From Mannheimia pernigra (GTDB lineage: Bacteria; Pseudomonadota; Gammaproteobacteria; Enterobacterales; Pasteurellaceae): a DNA stretch of 64,000 bases. The notes below the pieces were generated by a model that saw only the letters and a program-made list of their open reading frames with translations, searched no databases and was not told the DNA's origin. Position numbers and translations under genes: made by a program. This document shows positions 53,701-64,000 of the stretch, one piece after another. Location of the stretch: the NCBI RefSeq assembly GCF_013377995.1, contig NZ_CP055305.1, positions 310,001 to 374,000 on the forward strand, given 5' to 3'. Position 1 is the stretch's first letter, and the number at the start of each line of letters is the position of its first letter.

Positions 53701-54405
53701 TTATTTACGACCTTTGCGAGCAGGCTTTTTAGGCTGTGCCGCTGGTTCTTTTTCAGATTTAATCACTGCAGCCATTCCACCAAGAATCTCACCTTTGAAG
53801 ATCCACACTTTAACGCCAATTACGCCGTATGTTGTGTGTGCTTCAGCAGTGTTATAATCGATGTCTGCACGAAGTGTATGTAGAGGTACACGACCTTCAC
53901 GATACCATTCTGAGCGAGCAATTTCTGCACCACCTAAACGACCGCTAACTTCAACTTTGATACCTTTAGCACCTAATTTCATTGCATTTTGAACCGCTTT
54001 TTTCATTGCACGGCGGAACATAACACGACGCTCTAGCTGAGAAGCGATACTATCTGCTACCAATTTAGCATCTAGCTCTGGTTTTTTCACTTCAGCGATG
54101 TTAATTTGTGCTGGAACGCCTGCAATTTTTGCTACTGCGTTACGTAATTTTTCAACATCTTCGCCTTTTTTACCGATAACGATACCAGGACGCGCTGTAT
54201 GAATAGTTACACGAATGCTTTTCGCAGGACGTTCAATAGTGATACGTGATACTGAAGCGTTCGCTAACTCTTTATTTAAGAATTTACGTACGTTGAAATC
54301 GCTTTCCAAATTGTCAGCGAAATCTTGTGTATTCGCGAACCAAGTAGAGTTCCAAGGCTTAACAATGCCTAGGCGAATACCATTAGGATGTACTTTTTGA
54401 CCCAT
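53701..54405 (-). CDS. rpsC: 30S ribosomal protein S3
   Basis: The protein has 234 residues: [20 protein letters not shown], the KH motif region [18 protein letters not shown] and a Lys-rich tail. Confidence 0.98.
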   Translation of the reverse strand: MGQKVHPNGIRLGIVKPWNSTWFANTQDFADNLESDFNVRKFLNKELANASVSRITIERPAKSIRVTIHTARPGIVIGKKGEDVEKLRNAVAKIAGVPAQINIAEVKKPELDAKLVADSIASQLERRVMFRRAMKKAVQNAMKLGAKGIKVEVSGRLGGAEIARSEWYREGRVPLHTLRADIDYNTAEAHTTYGVIGVKVWIFKGEILGGMAAVIKSEKEPAAQPKKPARKGRK

Positions 54406-54423
54406 TTGTTATTCTCCACTTAA

Positions 54424-54759
<336 letters not shown>

Positions 54760-54766
54760 TTACCTC

Positions 54767-55048
<282 letters not shown>

Positions 55049-55072
55049 TTACCTTTTAGTTAATGAATAAAA

Positions 55073-55894
55073 TTATTTGCCACGACGACGCACGATGAAT
55101 TTATCAGTACGTTTGTTGTGACGAGTTTTCTTACCTTTGGTCTGAACGCCCCAAGGAGTAACTGGGTGTTTACCAAAGTTACGACCTTCACCACCACCGT
55201 GTGGGTGGTCTACTGGGTTCATCGCAGTACCACGAACAGTTGGACGAATACCTCTCCAACGGTTTGCACCTGCTTTACCAAGAACACGAAGCATATGCTC
55301 TGAGTTACCTACTTCACCAATGGTTGCAGTACACTCAGCTAAAACTTTACGCATTTCGCCTGAACGAAGACGTAAAGTGACATAATTACCTTCACGAGCG
55401 ATAATTTGTACGTATGCACCAGCAGAACGAGCAATTTGACCGCCCTTACCTGGTTTTAATTCCACATTATGAACAGTTGAACCAACAGGAATATTACGCA
55501 TAGGTAATGCATTACCTACTTTAATCGGTGCTGAAGCACCCGCTTGAATCGAATCACCTGCAGATAAACCTTTAGGTGCTAAGATGTAACGGCGTTCACC
55601 ATCTTTATAAAGAACTAATGCGATATTCGCAGAACGATTTGGATCGTATTCTAAACGCTCAACAACACCCGGAATGTCTAATTTATTACGTTTAAAATCT
55701 ATTAAACGGTAGTGTTGTTTATGACCGCCACCAATATGACGAGTCGTAATACGACCTAAATTGTTACGACCACCAGTTTTAGATTTAGTATCTAAAAGCG
55801 CTGCAAAAGGTTTACCTTTGTGTAGTTCATTGTTCACAACTTTAACTACGTGACGACGACCAGCGGAGGTCGGCTTACATTTAACGATAGCCAT
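55073..55894 (-). CDS. rplB: 50S ribosomal protein L2
   Basis: The protein has 273 residues: [20 protein letters not shown], and the conserved [14 protein letters not shown] segment close to the peptidyl transferase centre. Confidence 0.98.
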   Translation of the reverse strand: MAIVKCKPTSAGRRHVVKVVNNELHKGKPFAALLDTKSKTGGRNNLGRITTRHIGGGHKQHYRLIDFKRNKLDIPGVVERLEYDPNRSANIALVLYKDGERRYILAPKGLSAGDSIQAGASAPIKVGNALPMRNIPVGSTVHNVELKPGKGGQIARSAGAYVQIIAREGNYVTLRLRSGEMRKVLAECTATIGEVGNSEHMLRVLGKAGANRWRGIRPTVRGTAMNPVDHPHGGGEGRNFGKHPVTPWGVQTKGKKTRHNKRTDKFIVRRRGK

Positions 55895-55912
55895 TTATAT
55901 TATCTCCTCTGA

Positions 55913-56218
55913 TTATTCTGCCGCACCTTCAACGAAGTCAAGAGATTGACCTTCTTGAAGAGTTACATAAGCTTTTTTCCAGTCACTACGACGACCAACT
56001 TTAGCACCACGGCGTTTAGTTTTACCTTTAACAACCACTGTGCGTACAGAATCTACTTTTACTTCAAAAAGTTGTTCAACTGCGTTTGCAATTTCAACTT
56101 TATTTGCATCTAATGCAACTTTGAATACGATAGTATTGCCTTTTTCTGCATTGTTTGTCGCTTTTTCAGAGATATGTGGTGCTTTTAACACATTTAGCAA
56201 ACGTTCTTGTTGAATCAT
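55913..56218 (-). CDS. rplW: 50S ribosomal protein L23
   Basis: The protein has 101 residues: [21 protein letters not shown] and [23 protein letters not shown] ending. It docks trigger factor and SRP. It overlaps rplD by 4 bases. Confidence 0.97.
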   Translation of the reverse strand: MIQQERLLNVLKAPHISEKATNNAEKGNTIVFKVALDANKVEIANAVEQLFEVKVDSVRTVVVKGKTKRRGAKVGRRSDWKKAYVTLQEGQSLDFVEGAAE

Positions 56219-56817
56219 GCTAACATCTCCTCAATTTGTTTCACTGCATCTACAGTCACAACTACTTTATCAAAAGCAATTAAGCTAACTGGGTCGATAC
56301 CTTGAACATCACGTACATCAACCTTATATAAGTTGCGTGCTGCTAAGAATAGGTTTTCATCTACATTTGCAGTGATGATAAGAGCGTCAGTTAACGCCAT
56401 ATCTTTTAATTTTTGTGCTAATACTTTAGTTTTTGGTGAATCAATTTCGAATTTTTCAACAACCACTAAACGGTCTTGACGAACTAATTCAGAAAGAATA
56501 CTTTTGATTGCACCACGGTACATTTTTTTGTTTACTTTTTGGCTGTGATCTTGTGGTTTCGCAGCAAAAGTCACACCACCTGAACGCCAAATTGGTGATT
56601 TGATATCACCAGAACGTGCACGGCCTGTACCTTTTTGACGCCAAGGTTTTTTACCTGAACCAGACACTTCAGCACGAGTTTTTTGAGCTCGCGAACCCTG
56701 ACGAGCACCTGCTGCATACGCAACAACTACTTGATGGATTAACGCCTCGTTAAACTCACGTCCGAAGGTAGTTTCAGAAACAGTTAGTGCATTTGCACCT
56801 ACAACTTGTAATTCCAT
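56215..56817 (-). CDS. rplD: 50S ribosomal protein L4
   Basis: The protein has 200 residues: the tunnel loop contains [21 protein letters not shown]4 represses the S10 operon in E. coli by acting on its leader. Confidence 0.98.
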   Translation of the reverse strand: MELQVVGANALTVSETTFGREFNEALIHQVVVAYAAGARQGSRAQKTRAEVSGSGKKPWRQKGTGRARSGDIKSPIWRSGGVTFAAKPQDHSQKVNKKMYRGAIKSILSELVRQDRLVVVEKFEIDSPKTKVLAQKLKDMALTDALIITANVDENLFLAARNLYKVDVRDVQGIDPVSLIAFDKVVVTVDAVKQIEEMLA

Positions 56818-56832
56818 CTCTATCTCCTAGAC

Positions 56833-57459
56833 TTATGCTTTAACAGCTGGTTTCACGATAACATCACTATTAGTTGCGCCTGGAACAGCTCCTTTAACTA
56901 ATAATAATTTACGCTCAGCATCTACACGAACAACCTCAAGTGATTGAACTGTTACACGCTCAGCACCTAAGTGTCCTGCCATTTTTTTACCTTTAAACAC
57001 ACGACCTGGAGTTTGGTTTTGACCAATAGAACCAAGTACACGATGTGATAAAGAGTTACCGTGTGTAGCATCTTGAGTACGGAAATTCCAGCGTTTAACA
57101 CCACCTTGGAAACCCTTACCTTTTGATGTACCTGTAACATCTACTTTTTTAACATCTGTGAAGATGTCAACATTGATTTCTTGACCTAAAGTGAATTCTT
57201 CACCTTCAGTACGAAATTCCCATAAACCGCGTCCAGCTTCAACACCTGCTTTCACGAAATGGCCTGCTTCTGGCTTAGTTACACGGCTAGCTTTTTTAGT
57301 GCCAGTAGTAACTTGAATTGCAGAGTAGCCATCGTTTTCAAGGGTTTTAACTTGAGTAACACGGTTGGCTTCGATTTCGATAACGGTAACTGGAATAGAC
57401 ACGCCGTCTTCAGTGAAAACGCGGGTCATACCAACTTTACGACCGATTAAACCAATCAT
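56833..57459 (-). CDS. rplC: 50S ribosomal protein L3
   Basis: The protein has 208 residues: [19 protein letters not shown] and [20 protein letters not shown], which contains the glutamine methylated by PrmB in E. coli. Confidence 0.98.
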   Translation of the reverse strand: MIGLIGRKVGMTRVFTEDGVSIPVTVIEIEANRVTQVKTLENDGYSAIQVTTGTKKASRVTKPEAGHFVKAGVEAGRGLWEFRTEGEEFTLGQEINVDIFTDVKKVDVTGTSKGKGFQGGVKRWNFRTQDATHGNSLSHRVLGSIGQNQTPGRVFKGKKMAGHLGAERVTVQSLEVVRVDAERKLLLVKGAVPGATNSDVIVKPAVKA

Positions 57460-57484
57460 TGTAATAACCTCTTAAAATTCCCAA

Positions 57485-57880
<396 letters not shown>

Positions 57881-58130
57881 AAACCTATTTAGTTCCAAGA
57901 TTAGGAACATTGTATACATTACAATATCTGTAATGCCATTTGATAAATGATTACACCAAATGCCTTTAGTGACCTAAAGTTTGCTTATAATAGTCTTTTC
58001 ATTGTATTTATGCAAGTAATTTTTTCTATTTATGGTCAAATAAGCAAACATTCTAAGATACATAATATCCGAACTGCTTCATTTGAATTAACTCAAACAA
58101 AAGCTATTTTCACATTTTTTATAAAAACTT
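57881..58130. other. Gap between the S10 operon and tfoX
   Basis: These AT-rich bases separate divergent rpsJ and tfoX. They must hold the S10 promoter (TATACA and TACAAT boxes near 57910 on the minus strand are possible) and the upstream part of tfoX control. TTACAGATATTGTAATG near 57917-57935 is partly palindromic. A 68-codon open frame at 57947-58153 has no ribosome-binding site and is not accepted as a gene. Confidence 0.5.
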
Positions 58131-58146
58131 TTCGAGCAACTTCACA
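58131..58146 (+). promoter_or_regulatory. Candidate CRP-S site upstream of tfoX
   Basis: TTCGA-GCAACT-TCACA with A/T-rich flanks, about 91 bases before the start codon. Both half-sites are the same as those at comM on its plus strand. In H. influenzae and E. coli the sxy/tfoX promoter is itself under CRP and Sxy control. Confidence 0.55.
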
Positions 58147-58236
58147 AATCTAAAAAATCCCTATTGAAATTTTATTTATAACAGTATTTATTGTTAATAA
58201 AACCCATAATCACATAACTTAAATCGGAGTACGCGT

Positions 58237-58881
58237 ATGAAAACAGTTAATGAAATCAGACAAGAAATCGCACCTGTATTTGAACCTGTTCTTGGAGAGT
58301 TTCGGATAAAAACTTACTTCTCTTATTATGCCATTTTTAAGCATAATCTGATGATTGCATTATATCAAAATGGAACAACTTACTTACGTATTTCTCGAAA
58401 CGATATGCAATCTATTACTCTTCATCCTGAAACCTATAATCTATCTGATGACAAAATAGGGCTACAAAGCAAAAAATTCTATTTTATTCCAAATACTATT
58501 TTAACTAACACATCGCAATTTAGATCACTCGTCCAATCTACACTAGACGAGCTACAATCTGAAAAACAAAAAATAGATAACAAACGTTCCACACAAATTC
58601 GTACTCTGCCTAATATGAACCTAAAATTAGAGAGAATGCTGAAAAAAGTAGGAATCCATTCAATACAAGACTTTTCTGAAACTGGCTATATTTCAACATT
58701 TATTAAACTAATTATGCAAGGTTTCGATGCAACTGAGGATTTACTATTTAAATTAAATGGTGCATTAAATCATCAATATATTTATACCTTCACCATTCAG
58801 CAGAAAAAAGAATTACTACAGGAAGCCAATGAAGCTTTATATGCCTCTGGCTTAAGAAAAAAATTTAATACCGCCATTTAA
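58237..58881 (+). CDS. tfoX: Competence regulator TfoX/Sxy
   Basis: Sxy works with CRP at CRP-S promoters to turn on DNA uptake genes. The protein has 214 residues: the N-terminal TfoX domain (RIKTYFSYYAIFKHNLMIALYQNG, YLRIS) and the C-terminal helix-hairpin-helix-like domain (PNMNLKLERMLKKVGIHSIQDF). CGGAG precedes the ATG. It is flanked by divergent S10 and downstream fumC, each with their own control signals. Confidence 0.93.
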   Translation: MKTVNEIRQEIAPVFEPVLGEFRIKTYFSYYAIFKHNLMIALYQNGTTYLRISRNDMQSITLHPETYNLSDDKIGLQSKKFYFIPNTILTNTSQFRSLVQSTLDELQSEKQKIDNKRSTQIRTLPNMNLKLERMLKKVGIHSIQDFSETGYISTFIKLIMQGFDATEDLLFKLNGALNHQYIYTFTIQQKKELLQEANEALYASGLRKKFNTAI

Positions 58882-58886
58882 AATGG

Positions 58887-58902
58887 TGTGATCCAAATCA
58901 TA
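58887..58902 (+). promoter_or_regulatory. Candidate CRP/FNR site upstream of fumC
   Basis: TGTGATCCAAATCATA matches 9 of 10 core positions of the CRP consensus. The core TGAT-N4-ATCA also fits FNR. It is 133 bases before the fumC start and just after the tfoX stop. Confidence 0.5.
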
Positions 58903-59034
58903 AAATAATAAAAAACCTATAAGGAATAATATTTGGCTGTTCCTTTCCTTTTCCATTCTATGCTAGTATCACGTTAATACCTCTAAATCATTAGGATACT
59001 GATTTTTAACTTATCTAAACATTAGGAGTAAATC

Positions 59035-60429
59035 ATGGAATTCCGTATCGAAAAAGACACAATGGGCGAAGTCCAAGTCCCCGCTAATAAATATTGGGCG
59101 GCACAAACCGAGCGTTCTCGTAATAATTTCAAAATTGGCGAAGAAGGATCGATGCCAACTGAAATCATTGAAGCCTTTGGTTATTTAAAAAAAGCAGCAG
59201 CCTACGCTAACCACGACTTAGGTGTATTAGCGGTCGAAAAACGAGATTTAATTGCAAAAGCCTGTGATGAAATTTTAGCTAATGAATTAAAAGATGAATT
59301 CCCGCTTGTCATCTGGCAAACAGGGTCGGGCACACAATCAAATATGAATGTCAATGAGGTCATAGCAAACCGTGCACATGTGCTAAATGGCGGTAAACTT
59401 GGTGAGAAATCAATCATTCACCCAAACGACGATGTAAACAAATCTCAATCCTCTAACGACACCTACCCAACTGCTATGCATATTGCTGCATATAAAAAAG
59501 TGGTAGAACATACCCTCCCTTGCGTGAAACGCTTACAAAAAACCTTATCAGAAAAAGCGGAAGCATTCAAAAATGTAGTAAAAATTGGGCGTACTCACCT
59601 AATGGATGCCACTCCACTCACACTTGGTCAAGAGTTCTCGGCGTATGCCGCACAATTAGCTTTTGGTATCAAAGCATTAGAAAATACTCTACCACACTTA
59701 TCTGAATTGGCATTAGGTGGTACAGCCGTTGGTACTGGATTGAACACGCCAAAAGGCTACGATATAAAAGTTGCTGAATATATCGCTCAATTCACTCGCC
59801 TGCCATTCGTGACCGCACAAAACAAATTTGAAGCCTTAGCTAGCCACGATGCCGTTGTTGAAACTCACGGTGCATTAAAACAGCTTGCGGTTTCTCTCTA
59901 CAAAATAGCGAATGATGTACGTTTGTTAGCCTCAGGCCCCCGTTCAGGTATTGGCGAAATACTCATTCCTGAGAATGAACCTGGTTCATCAATAATGCCA
60001 GGTAAAGTAAACCCAACTCAATGCGAAGCAATGACAATGGTCTGTGCCCAAGTGTTAGGTAATGATGTCACCATCTCATTTGCAGGCACACAAGGTCATT
60101 TCCAACTGAATGTATATAAACCAGTGATGGCTTATAACTTCCTGCAATCAGCTCAACTACTTGGTGATGCGTGCGTATCATTTGACGAACATTGTGCAGC
60201 TGGTATTAATCCAAACTATCCTCGCATTAAACAGCAACTCGATCAATCATTAATGCTAGTTACTGCATTAAATACTCATATCGGTTACGAAAATGCTGCC
60301 AAGATTGCGAAAACTGCCCATAAAAATGGCACTACCTTAAAAGAAGAAGCAATTAACTTAGGCTTAATAACGGCTGAACAATTCGATGAATGGGTACGCC
60401 CAAAAGATATGGTTGGCAGCTTAAAATAA
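59035..60429 (+). CDS. fumC: Class II fumarate hydratase FumC
   Basis: FumC interconverts fumarate and malate without an iron-sulfur cluster. The protein has 464 residues: [37 protein letters not shown] with the catalytic His, and the superfamily signature [18 protein letters not shown] precedes the start. Malate or fumarate could arrive through DctPQM. Confidence 0.98.
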   Translation: MEFRIEKDTMGEVQVPANKYWAAQTERSRNNFKIGEEGSMPTEIIEAFGYLKKAAAYANHDLGVLAVEKRDLIAKACDEILANELKDEFPLVIWQTGSGTQSNMNVNEVIANRAHVLNGGKLGEKSIIHPNDDVNKSQSSNDTYPTAMHIAAYKKVVEHTLPCVKRLQKTLSEKAEAFKNVVKIGRTHLMDATPLTLGQEFSAYAAQLAFGIKALENTLPHLSELALGGTAVGTGLNTPKGYDIKVAEYIAQFTRLPFVTAQNKFEALASHDAVVETHGALKQLAVSLYKIANDVRLLASGPRSGIGEILIPENEPGSSIMPGKVNPTQCEAMTMVCAQVLGNDVTISFAGTQGHFQLNVYKPVMAYNFLQSAQLLGDACVSFDEHCAAGINPNYPRIKQQLDQSLMLVTALNTHIGYENAAKIAKTAHKNGTTLKEEAINLGLITAEQFDEWVRPKDMVGSLK

Positions 60430-60454
60430 ATTCAACGCGAAATAACGTGACTGG

Positions 60455-60493
60455 CACCTCAATTTCCTCTTCAGATTGAGGTGTAATTTTTTA
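60455..60493 (+). terminator. fumC terminator
   Basis: CACCTCAAT and ATTGAGGTG form a 9-bp stem across 11 bases, followed by TAATTTTTTA. Confidence 0.88.
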
Positions 60494-60550
60494 TAGATAG
60501 GGTGATTATTTTGTTTTAGAATGGAACACCTTTTTTAAATGGAACAACTA

Positions 60551-60661
60551 ATGAAAAAATTACTGCTAATCACTTTAGTGACCACTTTAGGCTTAAGTGC
60601 CTGCGGCGTAAAAGGCCCGCTTTACTTCCCTGAGCAAGCACCTAAACACGAACAAAAATAA
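60551..60661 (+). CDS. lptM: Small lipoprotein LptM (YifL)
   Basis: The protein has 36 residues: signal KKLLLITLVTTLGLSAC with the lipidated Cys at 18, then GVKGPLYFPEQ, the family signature. LptM helps oxidative folding of the LPS translocon LptD in E. coli. A start four codons upstream (60539) is possible, but GGAA inside it makes the better ribosome-binding site for 60551. It precedes lysA, as yifL precedes a lysine-pathway gene in E. coli. Confidence 0.9.
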   Translation: MKKLLLITLVTTLGLSACGVKGPLYFPEQAPKHEQK

Positions 60662-60763
60662 TATTTGCAAGCGGTCGCTTTTTGATTAAATTTTGCAAAA
60701 GCGATGCTTTTTGTGACCGCTTGTACTCTTTCTTTAAAAATCCTCAAGCACAACGGAATTTCA

Positions 60764-62014
60764 ATGAACCATTTTGAATATAAAAATAACCAACTTTTTG
60801 CTGAAGATGTTGCAGTTAACGAGATCATCAAACAATATGGCACGCCTGCTTACATCTACTCTCGAGCTACACTTGAACGTCACTGGCACGCTTTTAATAA
60901 TGCCTTTGGCACACATCCACACTTAGTTTGTTTTGCGGTTAAATCAAACTCAAATATTGCATTGCTTAATATAATGGCAAGATCGGGGTCAGGATTTGAT
61001 ATTGTTTCGCAAGGCGAATTAGAACGCGTGCTAGCTGCAGGTGGCGACCCTGCAAAAGTCGTTTTTTCTGGGGTGGCAAAATCACATACGGAAATTCAGC
61101 GCGCCTTAGAAGTCGGCATTCGTTGTTTTAATATCGAATCGATTTCAGAACTTCATCGCATCAACGCTGTTGCTGGCAAATTAGGTAAAATCGCACCGAT
61201 TTCTTTACGCGTAAACCCAGATGTAGATGCTCACACTCACCCCTATATTTCAACAGGATTAAAGGAGAACAAATTTGGCGTAAGCGTCACCCAAGCTCGG
61301 GAAGTATATCGTTTGGCTAAAACATTATCGAACGTAAAAATTACAGGAATGGATTGCCATATTGGCTCACAATTAACCGAGTTACAGCCATTCTTAGATG
61401 CCGCCGATCGGCTCATCATTCTAATGGAACAGCTTCGTGAAGACGGTATTGAACTACACCACTTAGACTTAGGGGGCGGCTTAGGTGTGCCTTATAATGG
61501 TGAAGAGCCACCACACCCAACAGAATATGCCAAAGCGTTATTGGAAAAGTTAAAAGACTACGAAAATCTAGAAATTATTATTGAGCCAGGTCGAGCTATT
61601 ACTGCAAATGCAGGGATTTTAGTCACTAAAGTAGAATATTTAAAACAAAATGAAGATCGTAATTTTGCGATTGTTGATACAGGTATGAACGATATGATTC
61701 GCCCCGCCCTTTATGAAGCCTATATGCAAATTACTGAAGTGGATAAAACCCTTGATCGTCAAACTGACACTTATGACGTAGTAGGCCCAATCTGCGAAAC
61801 CTCTGATTTTTTAGGCAAGCAAAGAGAACTTGCAATTGCAGAGGGTGATTTAATCGCAATGCGTTCAGCGGGTGCTTACGGTGCAGCAATGTCTTCTACC
61901 TACAACTCTCGCCCACAAGCCGTCGAAATTATGGTTGATGGCAATCAATCTCACTTAATCAAAGCCCGTGCGACTTACGCTGATTTATGGCGTTTGGAAA
62001 AATTATTACCTTAA
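60764..62014 (+). CDS. lysA: Diaminopimelate decarboxylase LysA
   Basis: LysA makes lysine from meso-diaminopimelate with pyridoxal phosphate. Starting at MNHFEYKNNQLFAEDV gives 416 residues. The PLP lysine lies in LVCFAVKSNSNIALL, with HHLDLGGGLGVPY, IIEPGRAITANAG and the cysteine motif GPICETSDFLG. A pair of inverted USS copies (60669-60678 and 60713-60723) stands between lptM and lysA. Confidence 0.97.
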   Translation: MNHFEYKNNQLFAEDVAVNEIIKQYGTPAYIYSRATLERHWHAFNNAFGTHPHLVCFAVKSNSNIALLNIMARSGSGFDIVSQGELERVLAAGGDPAKVVFSGVAKSHTEIQRALEVGIRCFNIESISELHRINAVAGKLGKIAPISLRVNPDVDAHTHPYISTGLKENKFGVSVTQAREVYRLAKTLSNVKITGMDCHIGSQLTELQPFLDAADRLIILMEQLREDGIELHHLDLGGGLGVPYNGEEPPHPTEYAKALLEKLKDYENLEIIIEPGRAITANAGILVTKVEYLKQNEDRNFAIVDTGMNDMIRPALYEAYMQITEVDKTLDRQTDTYDVVGPICETSDFLGKQRELAIAEGDLIAMRSAGAYGAAMSSTYNSRPQAVEIMVDGNQSHLIKARATYADLWRLEKLLP

Positions 62015-62026
62015 GAGGAAATCAAA

Positions 62027-62656
62027 ATGAAATTATATGGTTTAGTTGGCTCTTGCTCATTCGTACCACACGTTGCTTTAGAATGGGTAAAACTTCACAC
62101 AAATCAAGACTACGAATTTCAAGCGGTAAATCGTAAATTTATTAAAACGCCAGCATTTTTGGCATTAAACCCACGAGGGGCAGTGCCACTTTTAATTGAT
62201 GGCGATTTAGTACTTTCACAAAACCAAGCGATTGTTCACTATTTAGATGAACTCTATCCAGATGCTAAACTTTTTGGCAGCAAAACCGCACGCGATAAAG
62301 CGAAAGCCTCTCGCTGGTTAGCTTATTTTAACGCAGATGTACATAAATCCTTCGTGCCACTTTTCCGCTTACCCAATTATGCAGAAGGTAATGAAGCGTT
62401 AATTACCACGATTCGCCAGCAAGCCGCTGAACAGATATTAGAACAACTTGCGGTGGCAAACGAACATTTGGAAAGCCACATATTCTTTGGTGAGACAATT
62501 TCTGTTGCTGATGTCTATCTCTACATTATGCTTAACTGGTGTCGTCGTTTAGGCTTAGATTTCTCTCACCTTTCACAACTTTCTGCGTTTATGCAGCGAG
62601 TTGAAGCAGATAAAGGGGTAGATAACGTTCGTGAGCAAGAAGGATTGAAAGGCTAA
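62027..62656 (+). CDS. gst: Glutathione S-transferase, beta-class-like
   Basis: The protein has 209 residues: an N-terminal thioredoxin-like domain ([20 protein letters not shown] with the beta-class Cys10, and [22 protein letters not shown]) and a helical C-terminal domain ([15 protein letters not shown]). It conjugates or reduces substrates with glutathione in the cytoplasm. It begins 12 bases after lysA. Confidence 0.92.
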   Translation: MKLYGLVGSCSFVPHVALEWVKLHTNQDYEFQAVNRKFIKTPAFLALNPRGAVPLLIDGDLVLSQNQAIVHYLDELYPDAKLFGSKTARDKAKASRWLAYFNADVHKSFVPLFRLPNYAEGNEALITTIRQQAAEQILEQLAVANEHLESHIFFGETISVADVYLYIMLNWCRRLGLDFSHLSQLSAFMQRVEADKGVDNVREQEGLKG

Positions 62657-62678
62657 TTCTCGAATTACACATTTAAGA

Positions 62679-62712
62679 CGGTAGATTTTATGTTAGAATC
62701 TACCGCCTTTTA
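62679..62712 (+). terminator. Terminator between gst and tldD
   Basis: CGGTAGATTTTA pairs with TAGAATCTACCG (one G-T pair), followed by CCTTTTATTTTT. It ends 15 bases before tldD starts. Confidence 0.88.
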
Positions 62713-62727
62713 TTTTTAGGAATCACC

Positions 62728-64000
62728 ATGTTAAACAAGATTTCAAATAGCTTGCTTGCACCTAGTGGGCTTGAATTATCTCACTTAAACCAAGTGTTAG
62801 ATCACTTTTCAGGGCGTGATATTGATTACGCCGATCTCTATCTCCAACTCAGCCAAGACGAAAGCTGGAGCTTGGAAGATAGTATTATCAAAGAAGGGGG
62901 ATTTTATATCGACAGAGGTTTTGGCGTGCGTGCTGTGTCAGGCGAAAAAACAGGCTTTGCGTATGCCGATCAAATCACACTCAAACAGCTAGAACAATGT
63001 GCACTGGCTGCTCGCTCTATCAGTCAAACAAGCGGTCAATTATTGGTAAAAAATTTCAAAAAAACGACCGCTTGTCCACGCTATGCTGCGGTCAATCCGC
63101 TAGACACCCTCAGCCGTGAACAGAAAGTGGAATTACTCCATTTGATTGATAAAACGGCTCGAATGGAAGATCCCCGCGTGATTCAAGTCAATGCAAACTT
63201 ATCCGCAGTCTATGAAGAAATCTTAGTCGCAGCCACAGATGGCACCTTGGCTACCGATATACGCCCACTAGTACGATTATCCGTTTCTGTATTAGTAGAA
63301 CAAAAGGGCAAACGTGAGCGAGGCTCCGCAGGTACAGGCGGACGTTTTGGCTTAAGATGGTTTTTAGAAAAGCAAGATACAACAGGTCTAAGCCGAGCAG
63401 AATCACTCGCAAAAGAGGCTGTGCGCCAAGCATTGGTTAATCTCACCGCAGCTCCTGCTCCATCAGGCACTATGCCAATTGTGCTTGGTGCAGGCTGGCC
63501 GGGCATTCTACTACACGAAGCAGTCGGACACGGCTTAGAAGGTGATTTTAACCGTAAAGAAGCTTCCCTCTTTAGTGGTAAAATAGGGCAAATGGTAACC
63601 TCAGAGCTTTGTACCATTGTAGATGACGGCACATTACTAGATATGCGAGGCTCTATCACCATTGATGACGAAGGGGTGCCATCACAACGCAATGTGTTGA
63701 TTGAAAACGGCATTCTTAAAGGCTATATGCAAGACAAACTCAACGCACGCTTAATGGGCGTTGCACCCACGGGCAATGGCAGACGAGAATCTTACGCTCA
63801 TTTACCGATGCCAAGAATGACCAACACCTACCTCACCGAAGGCAATCACGAATTTGAAGAGATGATCGAATCGGTCGAATACGGCTTATACGCCCCACAC
63901 TTTAGCGGCGGACAAGTTGATATCACCTCTGGCAAATTTGTGTTCTCCACCGCCGAAGCCTACTTAATTGAAAAAGGCAAAATCACCAAACCAGTTACGG
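62728..64000 (+). CDS. tldD: Metalloprotease TldD, 5' part
   Basis: The reading frame starts at ATG 62728 and runs off the window, giving 424 of about 480 residues. The zinc motif [11 protein letters not shown] has His263, Glu264 and His267. TldD with TldE/PmbA degrades or processes small peptides such as microcin B17 precursor and helps clear antitoxin CcdA. Residues about 101-116 are encoded by an inverted USS pair (63028-63037 and 63066-63075). AGGA precedes the start. Confidence 0.95.
   Translation, partial: MLNKISNSLLAPSGLELSHLNQVLDHFSGRDIDYADLYLQLSQDESWSLEDSIIKEGGFYIDRGFGVRAVSGEKTGFAYADQITLKQLEQCALAARSISQTSGQLLVKNFKKTTACPRYAAVNPLDTLSREQKVELLHLIDKTARMEDPRVIQVNANLSAVYEEILVAATDGTLATDIRPLVRLSVSVLVEQKGKRERGSAGTGGRFGLRWFLEKQDTTGLSRAESLAKEAVRQALVNLTAAPAPSGTMPIVLGAGWPGILLHEAVGHGLEGDFNRKEASLFSGKIGQMVTSELCTIVDDGTLLDMRGSITIDDEGVPSQRNVLIENGILKGYMQDKLNARLMGVAPTGNGRRESYAHLPMPRMTNTYLTEGNHEFEEMIESVEYGLYAPHFSGGQVDITSGKFVFSTAEAYLIEKGKITKPVT

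Noticed and set aside
57947..58153. 68-codon open frame between the S10 operon and tfoX
   Set aside because: AT-rich, no ribosome-binding site, no recognisable motif, and it overlaps the tfoX control region.

Overview
The window is about 64 kb of chromosome from a gamma-proteobacterium of the family Pasteurellaceae. The core ACAAGCGGT (reverse ACCGCTTGT) occurs more than 30 times by eye, between genes and inside them. It is the DNA-uptake signal sequence (USS) of the Actinobacillus pleuropneumoniae-type clade (Actinobacillus, Mannheimia, Bibersteinia, Glaesserella and relatives); the Haemophilus influenzae type has AAGTGCGGT. Low-to-moderate GC, the competence genes tfoX and comM, and the gene orders fit this. 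The species cannot be fixed from the sequence alone.

Layout. 1-3.0 kb: ftsP (3' part), accA, pdxY. 3.0-4.1 kb: a decayed insertion sequence. 4.1-5.9 kb: the tRNA-Thr/Tyr/Gly/Thr-tuf operon (minus strand). 6.1-13.5 kb: coaA, ccmG-ccmH-ccmI-mog-glnB, lspA-ispH-sdhE, maoP, trmA. 13.6-13.9 kb: two tandem tRNA-Ser(UGA) genes. 14-21 kb: ybaN, xerC, small secreted unknowns, then glyS and glyQ split by three small genes and a hairpin-rich element. 21-31 kb: a yfcZ-like gene, dctPQM TRAP transporter, menD-menH, comM, a histidine-rich duplicated protein, ubiF. 31-39 kb: ftsN, rsmJ and a VanY-like peptidase (minus), then dapD, aroQ, a GT32 glycosyltransferase, accB-accC, roxA. 39-41 kb: rpsP-rimM-trmD-rplS. 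41-58 kb: the S10, spc and alpha ribosomal-protein operons, all on the minus strand, with a 2.5-kb znuD-type TonB receptor between S10 and spc. 58-64 kb: tfoX, fumC, lptM, lysA, a glutathione S-transferase and the start of tldD.

How the genes work together. Most of the window is housekeeping: ribosome and tRNA supply, acetyl-CoA carboxylase (accA at one end, accBC at the other), lysine and cell-wall precursors (dapD, lysA), cytochrome c maturation, menaquinone and ubiquinone synthesis, and division (ftsP, ftsN, xerC). Two competence genes, tfoX and comM, each have an upstream 16-bp site resembling a CRP-S element. RoxA hydroxylates Arg81 of ribosomal protein L16, and that arginine is present in the rplP gene here.

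The least explained parts are the hairpin-rich element at 18.93-19.21 kb with its 38-codon ORF, the neighbouring immunity-like gene, the receptor gene between the ribosomal operons, the duplicated His-rich protein, and several structured mRNA leaders (accB, pdxY, spc, S10 and alpha operons). I see no prophage, CRISPR array, toxin operon or conjugative element.
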